In this document: piece by piece, positions 11,220 through 22,340 of the stretch
How the letters are laid out: every line of letters starts with the position of its first letter
Position numbering within the stretch: the stretch's first letter is position 1
DNA from: Triglochin maritima
Taxonomy: Eukaryota; Streptophyta; Magnoliopsida; Alismatales; Juncaginaceae
DNA: 64,000 nucleotides
NCBI GenBank assembly: GCA_963682175.1
Contig: OY821789.1
Coordinates: 7,998,001-8,062,000 of the forward strand
Direction: 5' to 3'
Notes under the pieces: generated by a model
Told to the model about the DNA's origin: nothing
What the model saw: the letters and a program-made list of their open reading frames with translations, nothing else
Database searches by the model: none
Program-made: the position numbers and the translations under genes

Positions 11220-13178
11220 GTTCAAACAAAATTACAAAGTTAAACTACCCCATTCCAGCACAACCATAATTAATTACATTAAATTTTGATGTATGAAATG
11301 TCATTCAATACTCAAAACATACATAACAAAATTCCTAAGCTGAAATGTAAAATTAGTGTAGATTAATAAAGTAGCTAGTCCAATAAAGAATAATAATGTA
11401 GATTGATTCACAAGGAATGTAATGAAAGGATGGTAGCTATACCAAGCTAGGTCTTAGTCCCATATATGCTTGATTTCCTACAATGACCCAACACCAAAGA
11501 AAAAAGAAAACAAATCAACATAGACAGTAAGTAAGAAAGAGAGTATATGTGTTTAATTAATTAGAAGAACTTGTTGGTGAAGCCGGCCTGAAGAGTAGTG
11601 ATATCAGAACAGAAGGTTGGTGAGAATGACATCCCACCAATAGAATACACATTAGTGTGCAACCCAAAGGAACAATGAAAGATTGGAACACAAGGCAAAT
11701 GGAAAAAAATGCGAAAAATGTGATGTGGGTGTTGTGTGGAATAGTGAATTGAACTTCACCCAACCACAAGCAATCTAAACAAAAAAGGTTACTTACTCCC
11801 ACCTCCCTCTCTCTTCGTCCATAGTATTTACTTCAATCAACACCTCCATATTCTTCCAACAAATGAAGAAAAAGAGGGCCACCCTATTCCATATGGGGTG
11901 GTTCCATTCCCTCCTCTCCCCTCTTAAGAAACTTTGGCTTCGCCTACATTGTGCTCACAAGAAGAGTAATTTTTTCTCCCTCTCTTCCCTTCTCCATCTA
12001 TCCATCCATCTATCTATCTATCTATAAAGATGTTTATTTTGACATATTAGTTCGTATATGCGAGCGATAAGGTGACTTATTGGTTCACATGCTTGGTGTT
12101 TTGGTGTCATCGACCGTCGTCTCTCGTTGTTGAGTTTCATATTTTCAATGCTTGCATATTGCTACCAATTATCATCACAACATTCTTAAACAACTTATTT
12201 TGATAAAATTAGGTGATAAATGTATTTTGTTTCCGAAACGAACGTTGCATTAATTTGACACAATGCATTTTCTAGCCCATCAAAATGAAGTATTTCTCTC
12301 GACAAGAAATCCATGTGTTGTAATTTTTTATATGATTATTGGAGTTTTTTTGTTGTTAAAATGAGATGCATTATTAACCTAGTTGTGCTTGCTTATTGTC
12401 ATGTAGGTAGGGGCATATACATTTTGTACGAGGATGTCATGTCGTGCCAATACGAGGACGTACACGTGTTATGGTCGATCCTCGTCGAGGCACAACCTCC
12501 TACTCTGCCGCATCAGCTACCGCCGTCGCCGTCGAAGAGGTCCATAAGTCCTCTCACGGCCATATGTTAAACATAGAGAGTGATTGTAGTGCTTGCTTTT
12601 TTGACAGTTTAAATGAAAGATGATGAGTGTTTTCCTTGTACATACCTAATATATTTAAACATGTAAAATACCATTAATATATAGGTTGTTGAGTTGATGT
12701 TATTTTGTTATGAATGTGGTTGAATTGGTTGTTTCTTAGTGGTTTGATGTCATTTTCCATTCTCTATTTCTTCTTGTGAGGAATGCCATTGGTGGTCCAT
12801 TAACGTCTATTAATCTCTTTTTTTAACTTGTTCACCTTAGATAAAAACTATCTAGTCCCTCACCCCTTTGCTCTTTCTAATTTAACATAATCGTGTTCAT
12901 TTTGTTGTTGCAATTGTATTACACATTTCGAGAAAATATTGGTAAAGGAAAGAATCAAACTGTTTTCTGCACATAGAGTTTGAAATCAAGACCAGAGAGG
13001 AAGGATATAACATGGAAATTAGGGAAGAAAAGAAGTTGGTCTCTAAATTAGTTGGAAGAGTCATGTGGCCTAGTGTCATTTGACGATGGCGTGTCTATTA
13101 TGGGCAGTTAGATTGCCCTCGAGGTTTTCCTTCTGTTACCCATACACAAATATACATACTTTTGACTATGGTTTTGTA

Positions 13179-13182
<4 letters not shown>
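11220..13182. other. No gene recognised
   Basis: AT-rich with short pyrimidine-rich stretches (about 11940-12000) and a short ATCT-type microsatellite at 12001-12024. The small open frames at 11557-11802 (-), 12313-12570 (+) and 12897-13079 (-) show no domain. Confidence 0.45.

Positions 13183-13247
<65 letters not shown>
13183..13247. repeat. (AT)n microsatellite, about 65 bp
   Basis: Uninterrupted alternating AT, likely length-variable and prone to assembly error. Confidence 0.95.
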
Positions 13248-13249
<2 letters not shown>

Positions 13250-13250
<1 letters not shown>

Positions 13251-15840
13251 GGTGAGTAGTTGTCTGGTGCGATTAACCTAATGAAAAACTTAAAACAACA
13301 GGATGGGTTTTCAACAACTACAACACCAACAAAAGAGATTAAAAGTTCGTTGCCGGGTGGGTTCTTTGTGAATTCGATCTACAAAATTTCGAAAGAAAAA
13401 AAAAGATGCATTGAGAATTTCAGAAAAACATGAGATACTATTGAAATCTATGACCGAATCCATGAACAATTAACTAAATTAACCACATCAAGCAAGAACA
13501 CATAGATCTCCATCGATATGCATGAAATAACTGTTGCACTACCGATCGAAAAAAAAGTTGCATTGAATTTGGGGGGAAAACCCCTCAAACACTTAATTGA
13601 AGATGAAAGAGCAGAAGAAAAAAACCTTTCGACCGAATGTTATACAACTCAATACTCCCCCTCAAGCTCAAGCGGAGTAGTATATGCATTTTTTCTCTCT
13701 CAAAAAGACACATAGTAGTATATGTCAAATATTTCAAGCTTGTGAAGGAATTGATGCTAATCAAATTTATGAGCAATGCAATATGTGTTCCTTTTGACTA
13801 TGAATATCACTTCCAAGTCGTGATAGTCAAAAACATCATGTTTTTAGAAGAACCTTATGTCATCATATTATTTATTGTAAAATTCTTAATTCGCACCCGG
13901 GACACAGCAATCAATTAAGACTAAAAACAAGCAAATAATGAAGATTATCAAAAATGTGATTAAATTGAGGTCTCAAATTCAAAACAAGCACAATGTCAAT
14001 ATCAGAGTGCAATGCGGAAGGAAATACAAGAAGTGAAAACCTACTACAACAACTACGAGATACAAGGAAATTACATCAGCTGAGCTCACGATCCAGTCCT
14101 CGCGTCTGAAGCCCAAGTTGCCTCCTGCCGCATACTGCATCCCACCTGCACACGTTTAACGCACGCCCGAGTCTCAAATCAAGACACAGTACACCACTCC
14201 AACCCGACACCAAACAAGGTCTAGCTGTTCCTGACGGCTCACACGTTCAACACACGTCTGAGTCTCAAATCAAGACCCAGTGCACCTCGACCCCACCGTG
14301 CATCCAATCCACAAGGCAACACTCAACCCTCTCTCACGACAGAAAGTCACACGTCCCGAGTGTGCACCCTCAACGAGACCGCGCATCCGGCCCACAAGGC
14401 AACACCCTACTCCAACCACACGCCCGAGCCCGTAACCAACACTCCCAAATGGTAACTCTTCACAACACTGGTGCGATGACGTTCTGCATTCAGCTTCAGG
14501 AGCCGACCACATGCCCGAACCCGTGAGCAACGCTTCCCAACAGTTACTCGTCACAACGTGGGAGGACCCTTCCTGAACCGCCACAACACAGGGGAAAACT
14601 CTAACCTTTAGTCATACGTGTCTCACACGTGATCCCTACTACTCGACCACAAGCCCGAGTCCGTGAGCAACACTCCAACGGCTACCCGTAACAACGCAGG
14701 TGGGCGTTCGGTTCGCCTAACCTTTCATATTCTCACAATCTCTCCAAACAAGGGGTAAATGCAATTTACCCCCCAAAGTATGGTCAACGAAGCCCACAAG
14801 ATATAGAGCAATAAACATAAACAATGCTATAAAGTCATATAAGCAGCGTAATAAAATCATAGCTCTAAACTCATAAACAAAAGTACAGGGGTATACGTGT
14901 AATTTTACCAAAAGTTTCTTATCAAAACATAATTCTCATAAGTTCAGGGGGGATTCCTAATTAATAGAATTTTCTACAAATATATAAGAATTCCAGGGAA
15001 AAGATGACAATTTTCACTAAATTAAAACATTTCTCACATTTATAAAAAGTCCAAGGTTCATTAAGCAATTAAACCAATTATTCATTATTTATTCAAATAT
15101 AAATAATTCCAGGGTTTTCCAGCAATTAATCCAATTATTAAACATTATAATTAAATCTAGGGGTTTTAAGGCCATTTATCCAGTTATTAATTATTTAACT
15201 AAATACAATTAAATTACAAAATTTATTTTGCAATTAATCCAGATTAATTTATTCAACTAAATATCCATAAAAACCAATGTTTGCTAGCAATTAACCCAAC
15301 AAAAAATTATTAAACTAAATACTAACAAACTCCAAGGATTTACTCACAACTAACCCAATAATCAAATCAACCAAATAAATACAACTAACTACAAGGACTT
15401 AATGCAAAACGCCCTCACCAAAACCATTACCTATTCCCACCCCCATCGTCGGCTTTGCTGCAGCAGCCACGGTCACCACCGCCAGCGCGGTGGAGTGGCT
15501 TGCCTGGTCGCGCAAGCACCAGTTGCGCGCGGCTGCTGCTAGCCGGAGTCTCTCAGGTCGTTGCCCCGCCGACCCTCCTCATCCTTCCACGTCCCTACTC
15601 GTCCAAACCCGACAAAAACCGGAAAACAAATAGGGTGGGTGGCGTACTTAGGGATGACGAACATCGGAGAATGGGTGTTTCCCCTCCGCGCCTACGCTTG
15701 GTCGTCGAAGCTCCTCGCCGTCAGGACGCCGCTGTCAGAGCTGCTGTGAGGGAAGGGATATGGGTTTAGGGTTGGGTGAAGAAGAATAGTGAGGGGAGAG
15801 AGAGAGAAGTTGTTGGGTTTGGGTGAGGGAGGAGAGAGAG
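13250..15840. other. Unassigned region, possible LTR-retrotransposon relic
   Basis: From about 14150 to 14700 a degenerate block recurs: CCCGAGTCTCAAATCAAGAC appears twice about 95 bp apart, and forms like CCGAGTCCGTGAGCAACAC appear three times. From about 14940 to 15400 short AT-rich phrases recur around CAGGGGTTTT and AATTAATCCAATTA. This looks like an LTR or 5' non-coding part of a plant retroelement, but no clear ends, primer site or gag/pol are visible. The GC-richer stretch 15455-15770 has overlapping open frames with no recognised domain. Confidence 0.3.
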
Positions 15841-15989
15841 GTATAACATTTATTAATGGAAATTTTTTCAAAATAATATTTTTTTTAAAAAATTTGCCAA
15901 AATAAACCTCCACTAAAAATAATTATCAAACTAGACCCGCTGCCACCACGTGGTGACACGTGGCGGCCGCGGGTTTTGTTTTTTTGTGC

Positions 15990-16413
15990 ATAAAGAACTC
16001 GGCATCACCAGTGCCGAGTTCTTCTTGGAATAACTCGGCACTGGTGATGCCGAGTTCATTCTGGGAATTCCGGGCTAGTTCCCAGATCAAACTCGGCATC
16101 ACCAGTGCCGAGTTATTACAAGACGAACTCGGCACTGGTGATGCCGAGTTCAACTTGGTTTTTTATTGGCCAACACTTGACAATTTTTACTGATGTGATT
16201 CAAATAGAACTCGGCACTGAGAGTGCCGAGTTCTATATAAGAAACTGTTCTCCTGGCGCTCAGATCGTGCATGAGACGATTGACGCGCCAGGAGAACAGT
16301 TACTTAAATAGAACTCGGCACTGAGAGTGCCGAGTTCTAAAGGCAAAACTCGTCGTTACTAACGCCGAGTTCACTTAAAAAAAAGTGAACTCGGCGTTTC
16401 CAACGCCGAGTTC
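15990..16413. repeat. Palindromic AACTCGGC units, left arm
   Basis: About eight units of the form AACTCGGC-(loop)-GCCGAGTT in the left arm, in variants with ATCACCAGT, ACTGGTGAT, ACTGAGAGT and GTTTCCAAC centres. A different palindrome sits among them: CTGTTCTCCTGGCGC (from about 16245) pairs with GCGCCAGGAGAACAG (to about 16300). The right arm (about 17834-18257) mirrors all of this. Several short open frames here are only translations of the repeat. Confidence 0.9.
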
Positions 16414-16439
16414 CGTCGGGCTATAAAAGCAGCCCGACG
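16414..16439 (+). promoter_or_regulatory. TATA-like box in the loop of a 9-bp palindrome, left arm
   Basis: CGTCGGGCT and AGCCCGACG are perfect complements separated by eight bases that carry most of CTATAAAAG. Downstream are CCCCAACTCTCCCC and GAGGTTAGGGTTTCG, resembling a plant 5' untranslated leader. If used, transcription runs toward the centre of the inverted repeat. Confidence 0.5.
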
Positions 16440-17807
16440 CCCCCAACTCTCCCCTTCCGCCGAGTTCTCGAGTTTTGAGGTTAGGGTTTCGAATTTTTTT
16501 CGTTTTTCACCGTTTTCTTGCATTTTTTATGTATTAGGATGATATACATTGTTGTTTTAGGTATGATTGTGGTGTTTTTGTTGGTTTAGGAACCCATTTT
16601 GGTGCAAAATCGAAATCGAATTTGGGTTTTTAGGCAAAACGTTTTATTTTTTCTTTTTTAGTTGATTATTGAATTTAGTTTTGTTGATCATAGTTCTACG
16701 GTAGTCATCTTAAAAAAAGTTCAAATTAAGTATGATTATTGTGATTAAAATTAGATTTTTTGTTGTTATTTATGTTTGAATGTATGTTAAATTGAATGAA
16801 TGTAAACCTAAAAGTGCTTTATTTGTGTTTAAATGTATGTGACTTTGAATGTATGTGAGTATTGAAGTTTGTAGTCTTGTTAGTTTTCCCAATTTACCAA
16901 TATGAAAAATATAGGGGATGTTCTGTCAAATTTTTTAAAAATTCTCTGACATGATTCGTAACGTTGTTTATTGTAGTTGATTTTATTGGAGAGATTGTTC
17001 GACGTTTACAGTCATTTGCTTCTACACTCGATTGAGGTAATTCTCAACTTTTAAAGTCATTTAAACTCGGCATTCTCAACTTTTTAAGTAGTAAGTAATG
17101 AAGAACAACCATCTCATTATGCATAAAAAATGAGATGGTTGTTCTTCATTACTTACTACTTAAAAAGTTGAGAATGCCGAGTTTAAATGACTTTAAAAGT
17201 TGAGAATTACCTCAATCGAGTGTAGAAGCAAATGACTGTAAACGTCGAACAATCTCTCCAATAAAATCAACTACAATAAACAACGTTACGAATCATGTCA
17301 GAGAATTTTTAAAAAATTTGACAGAACATCCCCTATATTTTTCATATTGGTAAATTGGGAAAACTAACAAGACTACAAACTTCAATACTCACATACATTC
17401 AAAGTCACATACATTTAAACACAAATAAAGCACTTTTAGGTTTACATTCATTCAATTTAACATACATTCAAACATAAATAACAACAAAAAATCTAATTTT
17501 AATCACAATAATCATACTTAATTTGAACTTTTTTTAAGATGACTACCGTAGAACTATGATCAACAAAACTAAATTCAATAATCAACTAAAAAAGAAAAAA
17601 TAAAACGTTTTGCCTAAAAACCCAAATTCGATTTCGATTTTGCACCAAAACGGGTTCCTAAACCAACAAAAACACCACAATCATACCTAAAACAACAATG
17701 TATATCATCCTAATACATAAAAAATGCAAGAAAACGGTGAAAAACGAAAAAAATTCGAAACCCTAACCTCAAAACTCGAGAACTCGGCGGAAGGGGAGAG
17801 TTGGGGG

Positions 17808-17833
17808 CGTCGGGCTGCTTTTATAGCCCGACG
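17808..17833 (-). promoter_or_regulatory. Mirror TATA-like palindrome, right arm
   Basis: Exact mirror of the motif at 16414-16439, facing the centre from the other side. Transcription from either would read through the other arm. Confidence 0.5.
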
Positions 17834-18399
17834 GAACTCGGCGTTGGAAACGCCGAGTTCACTTTTTTTTAAGTGAACTCGGCGTTAGTAACGACGAGTT
17901 TTGCCTTTAGAACTCGGCACTCTCAGTGCCGAGTTCTATTTAAGTAACTGTTCTCCTGGCGCGTCAATCGTCTCATGCACGATCTGAGCGCCAGGAGAAC
18001 AGTTTCTTATATAGAACTCGGCACTCTCAGTGCCGAGTTCTATTTGAATCACATCAGTAAAAATTGTCAAGTGTTGGCCAATAAAAAACCAAGTTGAACT
18101 CGGCATCACCAGTGCCGAGTTCGTCTTGTAATAACTCGGCACTGGTGATGCCGAGTTTGATCTGGGAACTAGCCCGGAATTCCCAGAATGAACTCGGCAT
18201 CACCAGTGCCGAGTTATTCCAAGAAGAACTCGGCACTGGTGATGCCGAGTTCTTTATGCACAAAAAAACAAAACCCGCCGCCGCCACGTGTCACCACGTG
18301 GTGGCAGCGGGTTTAGTTTGATAATTATTTTTAGTGGAGGTTTATTTTGGCAAATTTTTTTAAAAAAAATTTTATTTTGAAAAAATTTCCTTTATTAAT

Positions 18400-19104
18400 T
18401 AGCAACGGTACGTCGTGACAGGTGGTGAGTGTGGTACAAACGATTGCGAAAGTCACTACCTATGAAATGTTAACGATTGTTTCCCTAAAGATAAAGTTAC
18501 AATGGGCATTCCAGAAGATCTAGAACATCCCACGCACAACATCTCAGATTGAGTATGCACTTGTAAGAGAGTAGTAAGGTAATTGTTAGATCCTAGCCCC
18601 GTTTGGGTACAAATCTCGGTTTTGGTGGGAGATTTGGAGAGGTGATGTTGATGTGATAGGTGGTATGGTGGTATGGTGGGGGTGTAATGAGTTGACGGGG
18701 GATGGGTTGCTTGGATAGTGGGAGTTGGTTTTAAGAAGAGAAAACTCACGTTCACTCCATTTATCTTCTTCTTTTTCTTCCATTCCTTTCTCACACCAAG
18801 TCTTCATCTTTTCTCCCCCTCGGTTCCTCCGGCCAGCGTGCGAGGAAGCAACAACGACGAGCGTGCGAGGAGGACGACGTGATCGTGGTCTTGAGGCGCG
18901 AGGAGTCAGGCGTTTAGTTTGCTGTTGGAGGCGACGTCGAGCTATCTCCGGCGAGCTCCGTCGAGCAAAAAAGGTATGCCAAGTTAGATGCATAATTGTT
19001 GGGTTGTAGAGTTTCTGATATTTTCGGTCGAACGACGCCCTAAGTCATTCGGTCGTTGCCTTGTATTTTGGGTTGGACCGAACGTTGACCATTTAAACGG
19101 TCGA
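18400..19104. other. No gene recognised
   Basis: GC-richer stretch around 18725-18990 with overlapping open frames on both strands (Ser/Arg-rich), no domain. It ends at an LTR-type boundary at 19105. Confidence 0.4.
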
Positions 19105-19815
19105 TGATGAGAATTAAATTTATACCGCAAGTGCACGGCGTCAATGAAGACGTGGCAAATACGGGTCGAACACAAGGAGGGAGAGATCTTGTTATTTGTG
19201 TGATTTTCGATTGAGGGGAAGAAAGAGAGAAGAAATAAATTTGGTTTTGAGATTTTTAGATTTTAATTATTTAAAGCAAGAAACAAGAACAATTAAAACT
19301 AAAGCAAGAACAAAGAAGTGAATTCCGTTGGGTGGAGGTTTAGATTTAAGGTTTAGATTAGAGAATTTTGAAACTTATAATAAATCACATTAGTTATAAA
19401 ACATTACATGATAAATGATTTAACATAAACTCAAGTAATCAAAACATACTAATACGAAATTAAAATAATAACTTTATTCTTCTCTTCACCCTAAATCCGT
19501 CACCTCCACCCTTTGGAAAGAGTTAGAAACTCATGGAGGGAGGAAGAAGGGATCCTAGAGGCATTACAAAAGAAAAGTAAAAACAAGAAATAAAAGACAG
19601 AATTTTATTACTAAAATAAAGACAAGTACAAATAACAACTAAAAACTAGGTCTAAGGCCAAGGACCCTTCTAACATCGTTCTCGGGACTATTTATAGTTG
19701 TTACAAGAGACCTAAGTATAGAATTGAAGATTACACGTGTCCATACACGACTGGACAAAATTGGAGCACACAGATCGCTGAGGGGGTGGCGTTTCCGCCG
19801 CACAATGTATGTGAG
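19105..19815. mobile_element. LTR fragment, family A, copy 1
   Basis: Begins TGATGAGAATTAAA, then ATACCGCAAGTGCACGG and GGCAAATACGGGTCGAAC, matching the start and next 700 bp of the complete LTR at 54582-55802. Similarity stops at about 19815. No second LTR or coding region is attached, so this is a truncated relic. Confidence 0.75.
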
Positions 19816-19879
19816 ACGCATTAATGAGGGATGAAGGGATGCAGACATTTGTACGAAACGAGGAATAAAATAAAAAATA

Positions 19880-19990
19880 AACTTTTTCTGTGGAGACTGC
19901 CAACTCAAACGCGTCTGCTGACTGGGCTGACCACATAAGCGCGCGTCCCGAACGCTAGCGTCCACTAATCGTTTTCCTTTAATTAATGGA
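19880..19990. repeat. Segment similar to the right edge of the 46-62 kb composite
   Basis: CTGACTGGGCTG, then CACATAAGCGCGCGTCC and GAACGC, resembles 62577-62630 (CTGACTGGGCTG, CACGTAAGCCGCGTCC, GGACGCG) in the same order and orientation. It is probably a solitary transposon end. Confidence 0.4.
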
Positions 19991-20265
19991 TGTCCATAGC
20001 GTTGGACTCCAGTCAATAACGCAATACTCTTGTGTGTTTTTTATTAGTAATATAATAATGATAACATATGAATTCATGCCAGGTGTTGGATAGGCTGCTC
20101 TGCAAATGATGCTTTCCGCCTGTTATTATATTGTAAAATAAAAGGTCGTGTCATTCGCCCGTAACATAGTGTTCGTATACTTTTATATCACATACAAGTT
20201 TGATATTAACTACTAATACGTATATAACAACACGATACATTAAGAATTTGAATGCTCATACCAAG

Positions 20266-20905
20266 TAGGGCTGTCAATCGTGTCGTGTCGTGTGCTAATC
20301 GTGTCGTGTCAACTCCTATATATAAGCTCTAGGTGTTGCGCCGTATCCGACCCATTTAATAATCGTGTTGCTAAATTTCTGCCGTATCCAACCCATTTAT
20401 AATCGTGTTGCCATATCCAACCCGTTTATACCCGATTATTAAACGGGTTACTTCGTGTACACGTTTAACACCGCTACCGTTTACACCATTTAACACACGT
20501 TTAACACACAATTATCCACTCGTTCAGAGTTCAGAGTTCAAACTCCAAAGTTTCAAACCAATTATATATAATTGGTAAAATTATAAATATGACATTCAGT
20601 TATTAGAATTTGTTTATTATAATTTATAACTTATATATTACTTATAGACTTGTCGGTATTAGTCGTGTATTAATCGTGTCGTATTCGTAATCGTGTGCCT
20701 AATTACCCAATTACTTATCGTGTTTTATCGTGTCTTAATCGTGTTAATCGTTTTTGCAGCAGAAATCCATATCCAACCCATTTAATAATCGTGTTGCCGT
20801 ATCCAACCCATTTATTAATCGTGTTCAAATTCTCAATCCATATCCGCTAACTTCGTGTCGTTTTCGTGTCGTGTTATCGTGTTTCGTGTAAAATTGACAG
20901 CCCTA
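20266..20905. mobile_element. hAT-type MITE, 640 bp, ATCGTGTCGTGT-rich
   Basis: Exact 8-bp duplications ATACCAAG lie at 20258-20265 and 20906-20913. Terminal inverted repeat TAGGGCTGTCAAT with its complement at the right end. The interior is made of TAATCGTGT, CGTGTCGTGT and CCAACCCATTTA phrases. Non-coding. Confidence 0.9.
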
Positions 20906-21203
20906 ATACCAAGACATGACAACAATAAGAACAATAAGTAGACAATTTCTTATCACGTCATATTACACAAACTATACGCAATTTACACAAAACCTATTTA
21001 GAATTACTTAAATCGTCATGTAAAAGAAGACTCTTCTCTCGGATCCTCGTCTGCGAATTACTTAAATCGTCAACGTCAATTACAATTTTGTCATTCACTT
21101 TCTATTTAATACTCATTTTATCTCTTCTCTCAGTTTTCCTCATTCATCAATACAACCACCAGACCTAATCTGCTAGCAACAATGGTCTCCGTGATATCGG
21201 CAC

Positions 21204-21726
21204 TCATAACTGACTGTCAACTCTGCAGTGTAGTGCAGACTCTGTTTCAATTACGGCACTCCAGAACCTTCCGATCCTCGCCCGCCCAAATGTGTATGGA
21301 GATGTGACCCCCAAACTAGGAATTACGCTCCCATTTATAAGACCAACGGGCATCATATCAGTCATCATCCAAGAATCGTCATCAACCCTCTTCTTTTTGT
21401 CAGTTCGGACATCTACAGTGCACGAACTCTTATCACCACTCACAAACCTACAACTTTTGCCATTTCGAAATATAAACTCAGCAGCCGAAGAACTACCACG
21501 TCGCCCCCGTCCGCTACCATACTCCCCCCCGCTCCAACTCAAACCCATACCGCCCCTTATCGTCACTTTCCTCATCGTCACCCTCATCATCGAAAATGTC
21601 TTCATCATCAAACGGGTCATTACGTGTCTGATGATGACGTGAATACTCTCTCTCCCTCCTAACTGAAGCAGATATAACACGAGTACATGGATAACGAGGA
21701 GCTGAATCTTCTTCATAAGGTCTCAC
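21204..21726 (-). other. Unrecognised open frames inside the decayed MULE
   Basis: Two overlapping minus-strand frames of 170 and 70 codons. The shorter has an acidic run (DDEDIFDDEGDDEESDD) after an Arg/Ser-rich stretch. It may be a remnant of the MULE's coding region or a captured fragment. No family recognised. Confidence 0.25.
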
Positions 21727-21780
21727 AACGCGTAATGATGTTGATTTTCTTTTTCCTCCATGGTGACTCGATGACTATTA

Positions 21781-22235
21781 GAGCATCATTAACAGCGCCC
21801 GGGCAGTTCCCGGGCGCCCTGGTTTCTCTCTCTGTCACGTCAGCTTCTCTCTCCGCCACGTCAGCTCAAACCACCCCCCTAAATTTTTCTTAACCACACC
21901 CAAAAACACCTCAAGTGCCCTACATTATCTCCCCTACACGTCATTCCGGGATCAATTCTAAGCAAAACACGAAAAATTATCAAAATATTCTAGAAAATAT
22001 AAACAAATAAAAAACTTATTTTCATAAAAAACAATTGGAAAAAACGATTTTAAATTATTTTTAAAACATTTTTTAAACTAAAAACACAAAAAAAATCTGC
22101 ACCAATGGGAGGGGGCCACGTGGCTCCCCGCCCAGGGCGCGCCCTCCCGTTAAGTGAGGGCTGCCCGGGCGCCCGGTAGGGCTGCCCGGGCGCCCGGTAG
22201 GGCGCCCGGGCAAAGAGTACCCGTTAAGGGTGCTC
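21781..22235 (-). mobile_element. PIF/Harbinger MITE of 455 bp from the family of elements 1 and 2
   Basis: TTA duplications lie at 21778-21780 and 22236-22238. The ends are GAGCATCATTAACAGCGCC and, complemented, GAGCACCCTTAACGGG. In reverse orientation it has the 3' end of element 1 on its left (complement of GCTGACGTGGCAGAG, twice) and the GC-rich 5' end on its right (complement of the GCCCGGGCGCC stretch). It is an internal deletion derivative without a gene. Confidence 0.9.
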
Positions 22236-22340
22236 TTAATTACATTTTAGAAATAAAATTTCGTTAAATGGATTTATTTATTATTAATTTACAAAATACT
22301 AATTAATATTTACTAATTACCAAGTATTAGTAATAATTAC

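Larger units (their letters stand above)
15858..18390. mobile_element. MULE foldback: 2.5-kb near-perfect inverted repeat
   Basis: Perfect 9-bp target duplications TTTATTAAT lie at 15849-15857 and 18391-18399, the Mutator hallmark. The ends are GGAAATTTTTTC and its complement. The whole element is one inverted repeat: left arm 15858-17118, spacer 17119-17128, right arm 17129-18390. I found only a few mismatches between arms (for example near 15964/18283 and 16594/17651). There is no transposase. Each arm carries palindromic AACTCGGC units, a TATA-like box and a transcribed-looking stretch with GTTAGGGTTTCG, as if the 5' end of a larger MULE had been duplicated in inverted orientation. Confidence 0.93.

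Noticed and set aside
13183..13247. AT microsatellite as a matrix attachment or origin element
   Set aside because: No supporting context; a plain dinucleotide repeat explains it.
15926..18321. Four frames with SASPVPSSSWNNSALVMPS-type peptides
   Set aside because: Mirror-image translations of the AACTCGGC palindromes in the two arms of the foldback.
21292..21642. 116-codon plus-strand frame inside the decayed MULE
   Set aside because: Overlaps the minus-strand acidic frame and looks like its shadow.
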